Below are positions 7,848-16,151 of a DNA stretch of 39,466 bases, in pieces. The stretch comes from Bacteroidota bacterium. GTDB lineage: Bacteria; Bacteroidota; Bacteroidia; JABDFU01. The notes beneath the pieces were generated by a model. The model did no database searches, was not told the DNA's origin, and saw only the letters and a program-made list of their open reading frames with translations. Every line of letters begins with the position of its first letter. Position 1 is the stretch's first letter. Location of the stretch: NCBI GenBank assembly GCA_013286805.1, contig JABDEY010000012.1, forward strand, positions 1-39,466, given 5' to 3'. The position numbers and the translations under genes are program-made.

Positions 7848-8833
7848 AATCGAATCTCCTTTTAATTGTAACTGCGACTACTATCTTGCTTAGGCCAGCT
7901 TTGAATTTTGCTCAGTCCGGTCCGACAGCTCCGGTACTTGGTTCTGCCGCTTGCTATGCACTCTTTTCTGCGGACGGAACAGTTGCAAATACAGGCCTGA
8001 CTTACGTAACAGGTGATGTTGGAACAAATGTCGGGACGACAGCGGGTTTTAATAACCTGTATGTAACCGGTAAAATTCACCCTGTTCCGGATGCTTCTAC
8101 AGCACAGTGTGCTACTGACCTGGATACTGCTTATTATTACCTGAATAAATTACCTTATGATGTCGAATTGCCTGCTCCGGCTCAGTTTGGGCACAATACA
8201 ATACTGACAGCAAAGACCTATTTGTTGAATGCAGCTACTACATTCACCGATACACTTTACCTCGATGCTCAGAATAATTCAAACGCTGTATTTGTTATTC
8301 AAATAAACGGAGCAATAACAACAAGTACTTATTCAAATGTCCAATTGATGAATCAGGCTCAGGCTAAGAATGTATATTGGAAAATTGACGGTGCAGTGAA
8401 CATTAAGAACAATTCTGTTTTCAATGGAACCATAGTTAGCAAAGGTGCGATTAGCTTGGATTCAGGAGTGGTGATGAATGGGAGGGCGCTTACCCTTAGT
8501 GGTTCTTTAAGCACATATCAGATGACAGCCAGAATGCCACCAGGCTGTACAACGACAGGCATATACCCGACGGAAGCCACTCACAATGTTGGATCGGTTT
8601 TAATTTATCCGAATCCTTTCAATACGTCTATTACAGTCAGAATAGATGATGTGGTAAAAGATAATTACTTGGAATTTGAAATTTATAACATACTGGGAGC
8701 CGAAGTGATGAATACAACCCTTCACGGATCAACAACAATCCTTGAAACAGGTATGCTCCCCGCCGGAGTTTATATCTATCAGCTAATCGGCGATGATCAT
8801 GTACTTCAAACAGGCAAATTAGTTTCCTACTAG
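7844..8833 (+). CDS. Secreted ice-binding-like (DUF3494) protein with type IX secretion tail
   Basis: A 329-residue protein: Sec signal peptide (about residues 1-23, ending FAQ), one DUF3494 Ice_binding domain (about 30-235, with TGDVGTNVG, NAVFVIQINGA, KNVYWKIDGAV and FNGTIVSKGAI) and a type A T9SS C-terminal sorting domain (from about 250: IYPNPFNTS, then LPAGVYIYQL and GKLV). DUF3494 proteins form a beta-solenoid; several bind ice, others are adhesins of unknown ligand, so ice binding is possible but not proved. The protein is expected outside the cell or on its surface. Its start overlaps the REC gene by four bases. It resembles the second DUF3494 domain of the genes at 8946 and 19239. 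Confidence 0.92.
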   Translation: MKSNLLLIVTATTILLRPALNFAQSGPTAPVLGSAACYALFSADGTVANTGLTYVTGDVGTNVGTTAGFNNLYVTGKIHPVPDASTAQCATDLDTAYYYLNKLPYDVELPAPAQFGHNTILTAKTYLLNAATTFTDTLYLDAQNNSNAVFVIQINGAITTSTYSNVQLMNQAQAKNVYWKIDGAVNIKNNSVFNGTIVSKGAISLDSGVVMNGRALTLSGSLSTYQMTARMPPGCTTTGIYPTEATHNVGSVLIYPNPFNTSITVRIDDVVKDNYLEFEIYNILGAEVMNTTLHGSTTILETGMLPAGVYIYQLIGDDHVLQTGKLVSY

Positions 8834-8895
8834 GAATAATGTAAGTTATTACATAGATTCTGTAACACGAACCCTGACCCGAGTATGCACCTTTG
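8834..8895 (+). promoter_or_regulatory. Tandem-box promoter module upstream of the two-domain DUF3494 gene
   Basis: Outer box GAATAATGTAA at 8834-8844, inner TGTAACA at 8861-8867, -7 box CACCTTTG at 8888-8895. It begins right after the stop codon of the previous gene. A 5' leader of about 46 bases ends in AACCTAAATAAA, a leader motif shared with the gene at 10702. Confidence 0.75.
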
Positions 8896-8945
8896 ATTTG
8901 TGATTAAAATCAATTTGTGCAATCAATTAACCTAAATAAATTAAA

Positions 8946-10568
8946 ATGAAAACGAAACTACTTTTATTAATTACTACAGTTACTTTATCAGTTTGGCCAA
9001 AAGTGTTTTTTGGACAAGCCCCGGCCTTAGGTGATGCTGCCGGTTTTGTGCTCTTTTCTACAAATGGCGCTGTGAGTAACTCGGGCATTTCACAGCTAAC
9101 CGGCAATGTCGGAACGAACATGGGTTCCAGTACCGCATTCGGAAACGTCAACGGAGGTATGCATGACCAGGATAGTGTGTGTGCTAAATGTGCGACGGAT
9201 TTGCTATCGGCTTACAATAAATTGGCCGCCACAACGGCGACCTTCTTTATATCAACTTTGCTTGGGAACGGGGATACTCTGATTGCAGGGGTCTATTCAA
9301 TCGGCGCGGCTGCAACATTAAATGGCAACCTTTACTTAAATGCCAGAGGGAATGCGAATGCGGTGTTTATTATAAGGGTTTTGGGCTCTTTATCTGTGAA
9401 TGCATCTTCCAAAGTCAAATTAATTAATGGGGCAATCGCCTGCAACGTATTCTGGCAGATAGAGGGTTTGGCAAGTTTTGCCTCAGGAACTGCCATGAGG
9501 GGAACAATTATTGCAAACAATGGAGCAATTAATATGGCTACAGGTGATACACTGGAAGGAAGAGCACTTTCTACAGGTGGAGCAGTAGGGGTTACCGGAG
9601 TATTTGCCTATACACCAATTGGTTGCGGAAGTCCTGTTCTGAATGGGCCTGCCTCACCTGTACTTGGTTCTACCGCCTGCTATGGCCTTTTTTCAGGAGA
9701 TGGATCTGTGTCAAATTCAGGAGTTACTATGGTCCAGGGTGATGTAGGAACAAATGTAGGCAGTACAACTGGTTTTGTCAGTTCTGATGTGTCCGGGACA
9801 ATCCATCCAGGTCCTGATCTTTCAACTGCCCAATGTGCAAAGGACCTTGATACGGTGTATAAATACCTGAACACACTTAAATATGACATTGAGTTATTAT
9901 ACCCGGCCCAGTTTGGAGCTAATCTGGTTCTTACGCCCCATACTTACATTATGAAAGCAGCAGCGGAATTAACGGATACAGTTTACCTCAATGCTTTAGG
10001 TAATGCGAATGCTGTTTTTGTTATTCAGGTAAATGGTGCGCTCACTACAAGCACTTATGCAAAAGTGCTGTTGATTAACGGAGCACAGGCAAAAAATGTG
10101 TATTGGAAGATTGAAGGTGCGGTAACGATCAATGACAATTCTGTTTTCCGGGGAACAATTGTCTGTAACAATGGTGCTGTTGGTGCTTTTTATACCGGAG
10201 TTGAATTAGATGGCAGGTTCCTGATTACTGCTGGTGCTTTAACGACGGCTGCTATAACAACAACTATGCCTCCAAAATGTATTACAACCGGACTCCCTTC
10301 ATTGGAGAACGCAAGCAAGACCGCAGCAGTTACGGTGTACCCAAATCCATTCAATACCAGCACTGCAGTTTTGATAAATGATGGCGTTCCTGTTGGTCAA
10401 TGCGAATGGAAATTGTATAATGTTTTGGGAGCAGAAGTAATGAGCACAAAGCTTACGAAGCAATTGACTACACTTGAAACTACTAATCTTGCGGCAGGAA
10501 TTTATTTCTACCGGGTGACGGAGGATGATAAATTAGTACAGGCAGGCAAACTGGTTTCACAGAAATAA
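8946..10568 (+). CDS. Secreted two-domain ice-binding-like (DUF3494) protein with type IX secretion tail
   Basis: A 540-residue protein: signal peptide (about 1-24, ending FFGQ), DUF3494 domain one (about 25-225), DUF3494 domain two (about 240-445) and a type A T9SS sorting domain (from about 458: VYPNPFNTS, LAAGIYFYRV, GKLV). Both domains keep the family blocks GNVGTN or GDVGTN, NAVF(I/V)I, N(V)FW or NVYW and GTII or GTIV. Domain one matches domain one of the protein at 19239, and domain two matches the single domain of the protein at 7844, so the three arose by domain duplication. Transcription probably starts from its own promoter module at 8834. Surface location and ligand (ice, polysaccharide or other) are inferred. 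Confidence 0.92.
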   Translation: MKTKLLLLITTVTLSVWPKVFFGQAPALGDAAGFVLFSTNGAVSNSGISQLTGNVGTNMGSSTAFGNVNGGMHDQDSVCAKCATDLLSAYNKLAATTATFFISTLLGNGDTLIAGVYSIGAAATLNGNLYLNARGNANAVFIIRVLGSLSVNASSKVKLINGAIACNVFWQIEGLASFASGTAMRGTIIANNGAINMATGDTLEGRALSTGGAVGVTGVFAYTPIGCGSPVLNGPASPVLGSTACYGLFSGDGSVSNSGVTMVQGDVGTNVGSTTGFVSSDVSGTIHPGPDLSTAQCAKDLDTVYKYLNTLKYDIELLYPAQFGANLVLTPHTYIMKAAAELTDTVYLNALGNANAVFVIQVNGALTTSTYAKVLLINGAQAKNVYWKIEGAVTINDNSVFRGTIVCNNGAVGAFYTGVELDGRFLITAGALTTAAITTTMPPKCITTGLPSLENASKTAAVTVYPNPFNTSTAVLINDGVPVGQCEWKLYNVLGAEVMSTKLTKQLTTLETTNLAAGIYFYRVTEDDKLVQAGKLVSQK

Positions 10569-10599
10569 TTTGCCGGCACAATTAAATGGAGTGTAATAA

Positions 10600-10661
10600 G
10601 AATGATGTAAAGAAAATCAAATGTAATGTAACAGATAATTGCGCTGCACATCGTACCCTTG
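10600..10661 (+). promoter_or_regulatory. Tandem-box promoter module upstream of the His-rich small gene
   Basis: Outer box GAATGATGTAA at 10600-10610, inner TGTAACA at 10627-10633, -7 box TACCCTTG at 10654-10661. The spacing of the cores is 21 bp and inner box to CTTG is 31. The box positions place transcription start after 10661, which excludes the upstream in-frame start at 10639. Confidence 0.72.
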
Positions 10662-10701
10662 TATCGTTGTGAAAATACATTCACAGCTTAACCTAAATAA
10701 A

Positions 10702-10959
10702 ATGACAAACGTGGCAACACCAATGAAAAAGGAACAGTCCAATGGCTCTTCCCTCGATCACCAGAAAGGAATTGAAAATCACAAGAAAGCGGCGAAACAC
10801 CTTGAGGAAGCGGCGAAGCATCATTTGGATGCAGCAAAGCATCACGAAACAGGAAACCATGACAAAGCTTGTGCAAGCACAGTAAAGGCACATGGTCATA
10901 CTTGCCTCGCAACTGAACATCAAAGAGAAGACGTCAAACATCATGCTATGAACAGCTAA
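10702..10959 (+). CDS. Small His/Ala/Lys-rich helical protein
   Basis: An 85-residue protein of unknown family. Residues about 19-60 contain repeated KHH or KHL blocks (KKAAKHLEEAAKHHLDAAKHHETGNHDKA), which give a helix with His on one face, then an HGHTC stretch. No signal peptide or membrane segment is seen. The frame is open upstream to 10639, but that start falls inside the promoter, so ATG 10702, after the AACCTAAATAAA leader, is chosen. The gene has its own promoter module and a strong terminator, so it is a single-gene unit. Metal or nucleic-acid binding and a stress role are guesses from composition and promoter. Confidence 0.75.
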   Translation: MTNVATPMKKEQSNGSSLDHQKGIENHKKAAKHLEEAAKHHLDAAKHHETGNHDKACASTVKAHGHTCLATEHQREDVKHHAMNS

Positions 10960-10996
10960 AAAGGTTTTTGATCATTCACTTAAATTTCTTAAGAAA

Positions 10997-11024
10997 CATC
11001 CTGCATATGCAGGGTGTTTTTTTT
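10997..11024 (+). terminator. Rho-independent terminator after the His-rich gene
   Basis: A hairpin with nine-base arms (CATCCTGCA and TGCAGGGTG, one G-T pair) around a TA centre spans 10997-11016 and is followed by eight T at 11017-11024. It lies between the His-rich gene and the REC-Crp gene. Confidence 0.85.
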
Positions 11025-11048
11025 AAACAAAGTTTTCATTTTTAACCT

Positions 11049-12119
11049 ATGCCGAACGCACAAAAAGCAATACTTGTAATAGAAGATAATGCAGAAATGC
11101 TGGAAAACACAGCTGAAATTCTGGAATTAGCCGGGTATAATGTATTTAAAGCCTGTAATGGTAAGGAAGGTGTTGTTTTAGCCAGGAGGCATTTACCCCA
11201 ATTGATATTATGTGATATCCGGATGCCGGAACTGAATGGATATGGTGTTATCAGGGCACTGGAAAATATTCCTGAAATGACCGGAATACCATTCATTTTT
11301 ATGACAGGTAAAGTCGAAAAGGCTGATTTTAGAAAGGGAATGGATTTAGGAGCAGATGATTATCTTAGCAAGCCATTTACTGGCGATGATCTGCTGAGAA
11401 TAGTGGCTGCAAGGATAAAAAAGAGCCTGCATTCAAATGAGCGTTTTGACGGGCAACAGGAATACGTGAATCGGGATATGGACCAGGAGAAAATTCAACA
11501 GGATGTCATGCTTCTGACAGACCAAAAGGCCATAAAGAAACTGCGGAAGAAGGATGTTTTATTTAGGGAAGGCGACTCCCCGGATTTCCTGCACTTCATT
11601 GTTTCAGGAAAGATCAAGACATTCAAATCAAACGAATTTGGCAAAGATTACATCATTGATATCCATAAGCAGGGAGATTTTCTCAGTTATGCTGCACTGC
11701 TGGAGGATTCTAAATACAGAGAGTCAGCAATCGCAATTGAAAATGCAGAAGTTGCACTTATCCCCGGACAGGAGTTCTTCCGGTTAATGCGCACAAACAG
11801 TGGAGTGGCAATGAAATTTGTGAAATTGCTTTGTTATAATTTTTCAGAATCAGGAGATAAATTACTGAAGCTGGCTTATGATTCATCCAGGAAGCGGGTA
11901 GCTGAGGCTATTATCTTTGTTTCCAAACGGTATTTATCAGATGGGAATAGTGGCTTGTTTTTTGCCTTAAACCGTGAAAACATTTCGGCTCTTTCTGGTA
12001 TATCCCCGGAATCAGTAAGCAGAAACCTGAGCAATTTTAAAGAAGAAGGCCTGATTGAGACAAGGAATAGAAATATAAAGATTATTAATCAGGGTAAACT
12101 GGAATCTCTTAAAAACTAA
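11049..12119 (+). CDS. REC-Crp/Fnr fusion transcription regulator
   Basis: A 356-residue protein: receiver (about 1-125; VIEDNAE, phospho-acceptor Asp in ILCDIRMPELNG, Thr in FMTGK, Lys in YLSKPF), cyclic-nucleotide-binding fold (about 155-270; VLFREGDSPDFLHFIVSGKIK, GDFLSY) and a C-terminal Crp-type winged helix (about 285-350; NRENISALSGISPESVSRNL). It should bind DNA as a dimer and be switched by phosphorylation, a small ligand, or both. No Cys cluster is seen, so it is not an iron-sulfur FNR. It is the only protein in the window with both a receiver and a DNA-binding domain, which makes it a candidate regulator for the repeated promoter module. No such module stands before the gene itself. 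Confidence 0.93.
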   Translation: MPNAQKAILVIEDNAEMLENTAEILELAGYNVFKACNGKEGVVLARRHLPQLILCDIRMPELNGYGVIRALENIPEMTGIPFIFMTGKVEKADFRKGMDLGADDYLSKPFTGDDLLRIVAARIKKSLHSNERFDGQQEYVNRDMDQEKIQQDVMLLTDQKAIKKLRKKDVLFREGDSPDFLHFIVSGKIKTFKSNEFGKDYIIDIHKQGDFLSYAALLEDSKYRESAIAIENAEVALIPGQEFFRLMRTNSGVAMKFVKLLCYNFSESGDKLLKLAYDSSRKRVAEAIIFVSKRYLSDGNSGLFFALNRENISALSGISPESVSRNLSNFKEEGLIETRNRNIKIINQGKLESLKN

Positions 12120-12139
12120 GTGTAGGCTTAAGCCAAAGA

Positions 12140-12796
12140 ATGTGTTTTTCAGCTAATGCAAGTTTCACTGCTGGTGTTGTTCTGACAACAATAGGTGTTG
12201 TTTCAATACGTAAATCGCAAACGCGTGCACATTTACTATTTGCGGCGATTCCCCTGATTTTTGCCATTCAACAAATTACCGAAGGTATTGTTTGGCTGAC
12301 CTTGTTGAATCCAGGGCATACAGCCTTACTGAAAATAGCAACCGTTGTCTTTCTGATGTTTGCGCAGGTGATCTGGCCACTGTGGGTTCCGATTGCAGTA
12401 CTATTTCTTGAAAAGGGCGAAACGAGAAAAAAAATACAGAAAGTATTGGTTGGAATGGGAGGACTTGTTGGACTCTATCTGGCATATTGTTTAATGGTGT
12501 ATCCGGTGCATGCAGAAATAATTGGTTACCATGTAACGTATAAACAGGATTACCCTTCTCGGCTTGCTAATATAGGAGCAATCTTATACGTTATTGCAAC
12601 CATTGCCCCGCCTTTCTTTTCACATGTCAGGAGGATGTGGATGTTAGGTCTGACTGTGCTTATTTCTTATCTTATCACTGAACTGTTTTATGAACAATAC
12701 CTTGTTTCTGTCTGGTGCTTCTTTGCATCTGTTATCAGTATATCGGTAGTCGTAATTATGGTGGAAATTAAAAAGGGACATTTGCTAAACGCATGA
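12140..12796 (+). CDS. Multi-pass membrane protein (DUF6629-like)
   Basis: A 218-residue integral membrane protein with about seven hydrophobic segments. The N terminus MCFSANASFTAG and the block FAIQQITEGIVWL fit the DUF6629 family of uncharacterised membrane proteins. It starts 20 bases after the REC-Crp/Fnr gene and is probably cotranscribed with it. Its end lies eight bases from the end of the convergent operon on the other strand. The function is unknown. Confidence 0.8.
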   Translation: MCFSANASFTAGVVLTTIGVVSIRKSQTRAHLLFAAIPLIFAIQQITEGIVWLTLLNPGHTALLKIATVVFLMFAQVIWPLWVPIAVLFLEKGETRKKIQKVLVGMGGLVGLYLAYCLMVYPVHAEIIGYHVTYKQDYPSRLANIGAILYVIATIAPPFFSHVRRMWMLGLTVLISYLITELFYEQYLVSVWCFFASVISISVVVIMVEIKKGHLLNA

Positions 12797-12804
12797 CAGG
12801 ACAT

Positions 12805-13170
12805 TTACAAAACCTCTGAGAGTACTTTTACGAGGGCTTCTATAGAATTGGGTTTGGTAATGAATGCAGAGGCCCAACTGCCGGCAAGTTTTTCATAATC
12901 CGTGTGAATAGTTGAATAAATCAATATCGGAACATTTTTCAGCCTTTCAATATTCCTTAGCCGGATAAGACATTCCTTACCTGACATATAGGGCATATTC
13001 AAGTCAAGAAAAATATAGTCAGGCAAAAACAATTCAGTAGAGTTGACTTTTTCAAGTGCTTCAACACCATTATTGGCTGTGACTAATGTGATGGAACTGT
13101 CAAAAGTAGTCAGAGCCAGTTGGAATATATCCCGGTCGTCCACATCATCGTCAATTAGAAAGCAAATCAT
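12805..13170 (-). CDS. Rcp1-like response regulator (REC only)
   Basis: A 121-residue receiver with the acidic pocket IDDDVDDRDIF, phospho-acceptor Asp in IFLDLNMPYMSG, Ser/Thr in IYSTIH and Lys in FITKPNS. The DDDxDD start and FLDLNMP are typical of the Rcp1 family, which pairs with kinases of the HDLQEPLR type such as the gene just upstream at 13180. It is the last gene of the minus-strand operon, nine bases after the kinase. No output domain is present. Confidence 0.9.
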   Translation of the reverse strand: MICFLIDDDVDDRDIFQLALTTFDSSITLVTANNGVEALEKVNSTELFLPDYIFLDLNMPYMSGKECLIRLRNIERLKNVPILIYSTIHTDYEKLAGSWASAFITKPNSIEALVKVLSEVL

Positions 13171-13179
13171 AGGTTTTGT

Positions 13180-14571
13180 TTAGGTATCCGGCAAATAGAT
13201 GTCAAATGTTGCGCCTTGATTTAATTGACTCGTTGCGATGATAATACCATTGTGATTTTCCACTATTTTTTTCACAATAGCCAACCCTATACCAGTTCCT
13301 CCATATACTTCTTTACCATGAAGCTTTTGGAACACCTCAAAAATACGTTCACTGAAATGAGGTTCAAAGCCTATACCATTGTCTTTGACTGTAATATGAC
13401 AGTAGTTTTTATCAGCTGAGAGTTTTTCTATGTTTGACTGGTTCCCTTTTACGATACGGCTCTTTATTATTATATGGGAAGGTATTCCTGATTTGGAAAA
13501 TTTGAGCGCATTACTTATCAGGTTGTACATAAGTTGCCGGAACTGAAAGGCAATAATGCTGGCAGAACAAAGTTCAGTGGCTTCAATGGTAGCGTGTTTT
13601 TCCTGTATGGTTTCTTTTAAATCTGTTTTTACTTCATCAATGATCGTTTTAAGTGCTACTTTTTCAAATTTGAGTTCGGTAGTTGCGATTCGCGAGAAGG
13701 CCAGCAAATCGTCAATGAGTTGTTGCATTCTTCCTGCGGCTAACTGCATGCGCTGAAAATTAAACTTCCCGTTTTCAGAAAGATTGGTTTTTTCAGTATC
13801 AAGTATGATGGAAACGAAGGTTTGTATTTTACGCAAAGGCTCCTGTAAATCATGACTGGAAATGTAGGTGAATGCCAGCAACTCTTTATTGGCTATAATT
13901 AATTCGGCGGCCCGTTTTTCTTTTTCTTCGTTTTGGAATGCAAGTTCTTTATTCGCTATGATTAATTCGGCTGCTCTTTTTTCTTTTTCTTCGTTTTGGA
14001 ATGCAAGTTCCTTGTTCGCTATGATTAGTTCTGCCGCCCGTTTCTCTTTTTCACCGTTTTGGAATGCAAGTTCTTTGTTCGCTATGATTAACTCTGCCGC
14101 CCTTTTTTCTTTTTCTTCTACCCGTTTCTCTTTTTCCTCATTTTGAAAGGCAAGCTCCTTGTTGGCGATTATTAACTCGGCAGCTCTCTTTTCTTTTTCC
14201 TCATTTTGGAAGACAAGTTCTTTGTTGGCAATAATCAATTCCTCTGCCCGTTTTTCTTTTTCTTCGTTTTGAAAAACAAGTTCTTTATTTGCAATACCTA
14301 ATTCTGCCGCCCGTTTGCCTTTTTCATCATCCTGAAAAACAAGTTCTTTATTTGCAATACCTAACTCCGCCGCCCGTTTCCCTTTCTCATCTTCCTGAAA
14401 CACGAGTTCAATATTTGCAATCCCTAATTCTGCTGCCCGTTTTCCTTTTTCTTCTTTTTGAAAAGCAAGTTCTTTATTGGCAAGGCCTAACTCGATGAAG
14501 AGTTTTTCTTTTTCCTCTTTTTCAAGTGTGAGCTCCCTTTGGGTGCTGATTAGCTGTTCCGATGTTGTCAT
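13180..14571 (-). CDS. Histidine kinase with long 21-residue coiled-coil repeats
   Basis: A 463-residue cytoplasmic kinase with no sensor domain and no membrane segment. Residues 19-231 are ten copies of a 21-residue (three-heptad) unit of the type EEKEKRAAELIIANKELAFQN, plus one extra heptad after copy six. The HisKA motif SSHDLQEPLRKI (H240) is followed by the N box (NLISNALKF), G1 (DNGIGFEP) and G2 (GGTGIGLAI). Kinases with this HDLQEPLR motif often work with Rcp1-like regulators, four of which are in the same operon. The repeats should form a long parallel dimer rod; the nearly identical late copies suggest recent expansion. The signal it receives is unknown and may come through a protein bound to the rod. 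Confidence 0.93.
   Translation of the reverse strand: MTTSEQLISTQRELTLEKEEKEKLFIELGLANKELAFQKEEKGKRAAELGIANIELVFQEDEKGKRAAELGIANKELVFQDDEKGKRAAELGIANKELVFQNEEKEKRAEELIIANKELVFQNEEKEKRAAELIIANKELAFQNEEKEKRVEEKEKRAAELIIANKELAFQNGEKEKRAAELIIANKELAFQNEEKEKRAAELIIANKELAFQNEEKEKRAAELIIANKELLAFTYISSHDLQEPLRKIQTFVSIILDTEKTNLSENGKFNFQRMQLAAGRMQQLIDDLLAFSRIATTELKFEKVALKTIIDEVKTDLKETIQEKHATIEATELCSASIIAFQFRQLMYNLISNALKFSKSGIPSHIIIKSRIVKGNQSNIEKLSADKNYCHITVKDNGIGFEPHFSERIFEVFQKLHGKEVYGGTGIGLAIVKKIVENHNGIIIATSQLNQGATFDIYLPDT
13879..14517 (-). repeat. 63-bp tandem coding repeat array (10 units plus one 21-bp heptad)
   Basis: The repeat encodes the coiled coil of the kinase at 13180. The unit is 63 bp (21 codons). 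Units five to ten are very alike at the DNA level, while units one to four carry GIANKELVFQ(D/E) variants. A 21-bp insertion after unit six repeats the EEKEKR heptad. Confidence 0.9.
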
Positions 14572-14586
14572 TTAATTTTTTATTTA

Positions 14587-15060
14587 TTACAGATGTTCCA
14601 GGGGCAGGCTATTTTGAACCGTCAGTACAAAACCTTCTCTGTCTGGCTGAGGGCTGTTTTCCTGTGTAATGAGTGTAAGGGTCTGTTGAATTATTCTTTT
14701 AAATTGGGAAAATTCAGATGGCTTACGGATAAAATATTGTGCTCCGTTTTTGTAAAGCTGGTTGACTACTTCCTGTTCAAAGGAAGTTGAGAATATGATG
14801 ACCGGTAGTTTTTTCAGTCTATTATTAAGCTTGATTTCAGATAAACATTCGAAGCCGTTTTTCCGGGGCATATTGAGATCGAGGAAGAGGACATGCGGGA
14901 ATTCAATTGTCTCATTTACAAGAAGGTGCATAAGCTGCTCCCCGTCATGTACAGTGATCAGATGTGTGGACAGAGCCAACTCATCTAACACTGCTTTAAA
15001 AAAAATGCAATCGTCAGTGTCATCGTCTGCAAGTAATATATTCAGATGCTTTAATACCAT
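14587..15060 (-). CDS. Rcp1-like response regulator (REC only)
   Basis: A 157-residue receiver: LADDDTDDCIFF, phospho-acceptor Asp in LFLDLNMPRKNGFECL, Ser/Thr in IFSTSF, Lys in FIRKPSEF, then a short polar tail. It is a paralog of the REC genes at 15064 and 15525, which share NMPRK(N/T)GFECLxEIK. It lies 15 bases upstream of the kinase gene and three bases after the previous REC gene, so it belongs to the same transcript. Confidence 0.9.
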   Translation of the reverse strand: MVLKHLNILLADDDTDDCIFFKAVLDELALSTHLITVHDGEQLMHLLVNETIEFPHVLFLDLNMPRKNGFECLSEIKLNNRLKKLPVIIFSTSFEQEVVNQLYKNGAQYFIRKPSEFSQFKRIIQQTLTLITQENSPQPDREGFVLTVQNSLPLEHL

Positions 15061-15063
15061 GAT

Positions 15064-15519
15064 TTATGCCGCTTTGTTTAGCTCAGCTTTTTTAGTTACA
15101 ATGTTAAGTGCATGGTGAATGAACAGTTTGAGTTGTTGAAAATCATGGGGCTTGCGAATGAAATCCTGAGCCCCTATTTTGTTTAGTATATGTATCATGT
15201 TCTCTTCAAAATGAACGTTTTTGGGATAAGAGGTTGAAAAGATGACTACGGAAATCGCACTCAGCAATTCATTTTCTTTAATCTCAGTGAGACATTCGAA
15301 TCCTGTTTTTCGGGGCATATTCAGATCGAGGAAAATAACATCAGGAAGGGTTTCTGGGTTTTGTGAAAGGTACTGCATCAGCAGCTCCCCGTTTTGAACG
15401 ATTGTCAGGTGATACGTGAAGGGTAATTCGTTCATGGCCTTTTTGAAAAACTGAATGTCATCAGGATCATCTTCTGCCAGGATAATTCTAAGTTGCTTAC
15501 TATGTCTGTTGTTTGGCAC
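15064..15519 (-). CDS. Rcp1-like response regulator (REC only)
   Basis: A 151-residue receiver: LAEDDPDDIQFFKKAM, phospho-acceptor Asp in IFLDLNMPRKTGFECL, Ser/Thr in IFSTSYP, Lys in FIRKPHDF. It differs from its two neighbours by a few extra residues (HFEENMIH) after the beta-4 strand. It starts five bases after the stop of the 15525 gene. Its likely partner is the kinase at 13180. Confidence 0.9.
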   Translation of the reverse strand: MPNNRHSKQLRIILAEDDPDDIQFFKKAMNELPFTYHLTIVQNGELLMQYLSQNPETLPDVIFLDLNMPRKTGFECLTEIKENELLSAISVVIFSTSYPKNVHFEENMIHILNKIGAQDFIRKPHDFQQLKLFIHHALNIVTKKAELNKAA

Positions 15520-15524
15520 GTTCT

Positions 15525-16052
15525 TTAATTAAGATAATCTGCAATTGGAGAACTGAAAAAATTGCTGAACCAGGAGAATGCTTTCTCGTTTTTTCTGTTT
15601 GTTGTCAGTACAAACTGTTCCTTCTCCGGTTGCGTGACATTGCCCTGGGCTATCAGTGTGATTGTTTTTTGAACTGCTTTTTTCAGCATGGATATTTCGG
15701 AGGGTTTACTGATATAATAAGCAGCTCCTTTACTGTACAAAAGATCCGCCACTTTTTTGTGAAAAGAGGTGGTATAAATAATTACGGGAAGCTGTTCCAG
15801 ATTTTCATGTTGCTTGATCTCTGATAAACACTCGAAGCCATTTTTACGGGGCATATTGATGTCCAGGAAAAGCACATCAGGTAATGAAATGGTTTCATCC
15901 GTGAGCACCTGCATAAGTTGCTCCCCGTCCTTCACTACCGTTAGGTTAGTGGGCAAAGGAAAACTTTTCAATGCTTCTTTAAAAAAGAGGCAATCATCCG
16001 AATCGTCATCTGCGAGCAGGATGTTGAGCGGATGAGCAGGTTGTTCAGTCAT
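15525..16052 (-). CDS. Rcp1-like response regulator (REC only), first gene of the minus-strand operon
   Basis: A 175-residue receiver: LADDDSDDCLFFKEAL, phospho-acceptor Asp in LFLDINMPRKNGFECL, Thr in IYTTSFH, Lys in YISKPSEI, followed by a tail that carries no known domain. It is the first of five tightly packed genes (15525, 15064, 14587, kinase 13180, 12805) served by the promoter module at 16090-16151. Three tandem paralogs before one kinase suggest duplication followed by divergence of targets. Confidence 0.9.
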   Translation of the reverse strand: MTEQPAHPLNILLADDDSDDCLFFKEALKSFPLPTNLTVVKDGEQLMQVLTDETISLPDVLFLDINMPRKNGFECLSEIKQHENLEQLPVIIYTTSFHKKVADLLYSKGAAYYISKPSEISMLKKAVQKTITLIAQGNVTQPEKEQFVLTTNRKNEKAFSWFSNFFSSPIADYLN

Positions 16053-16089
16053 AACAGTTTGAATTTTAGCTGGATGGATAGATTTGGGC

Positions 16090-16151
16090 TAAAGGTGGGG
16101 TAAATGAAGGGGACGTATATTACACAATGTGCTTTTAAACTTACACAATTC
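16090..16151 (-). promoter_or_regulatory. Tandem-box promoter module of the REC/kinase operon
   Basis: On the minus strand: outer box GAATTGTGTAA (16151-16141), inner TGTAATA (16124-16118), -7 box CACCTTTA (16097-16090). Core spacing is 21 bp and inner box to TTTA is 31. The outer box touches the stop codon of the gene at 16150, so it is packed into the short gap. Confidence 0.7.

Noticed and set aside
11037-11044. CATTTTTA before the REC-Crp/Fnr gene as another module promoter
   Set aside because: No TGTAACA or outer box stands at the required distances; the region upstream is the terminator hairpin.
13868-14146. Plus-strand open frame of Ser/Phe-rich repeats
   Set aside because: It is the antisense reading of the 63-bp kinase repeat and has low complexity and no promoter or start context.
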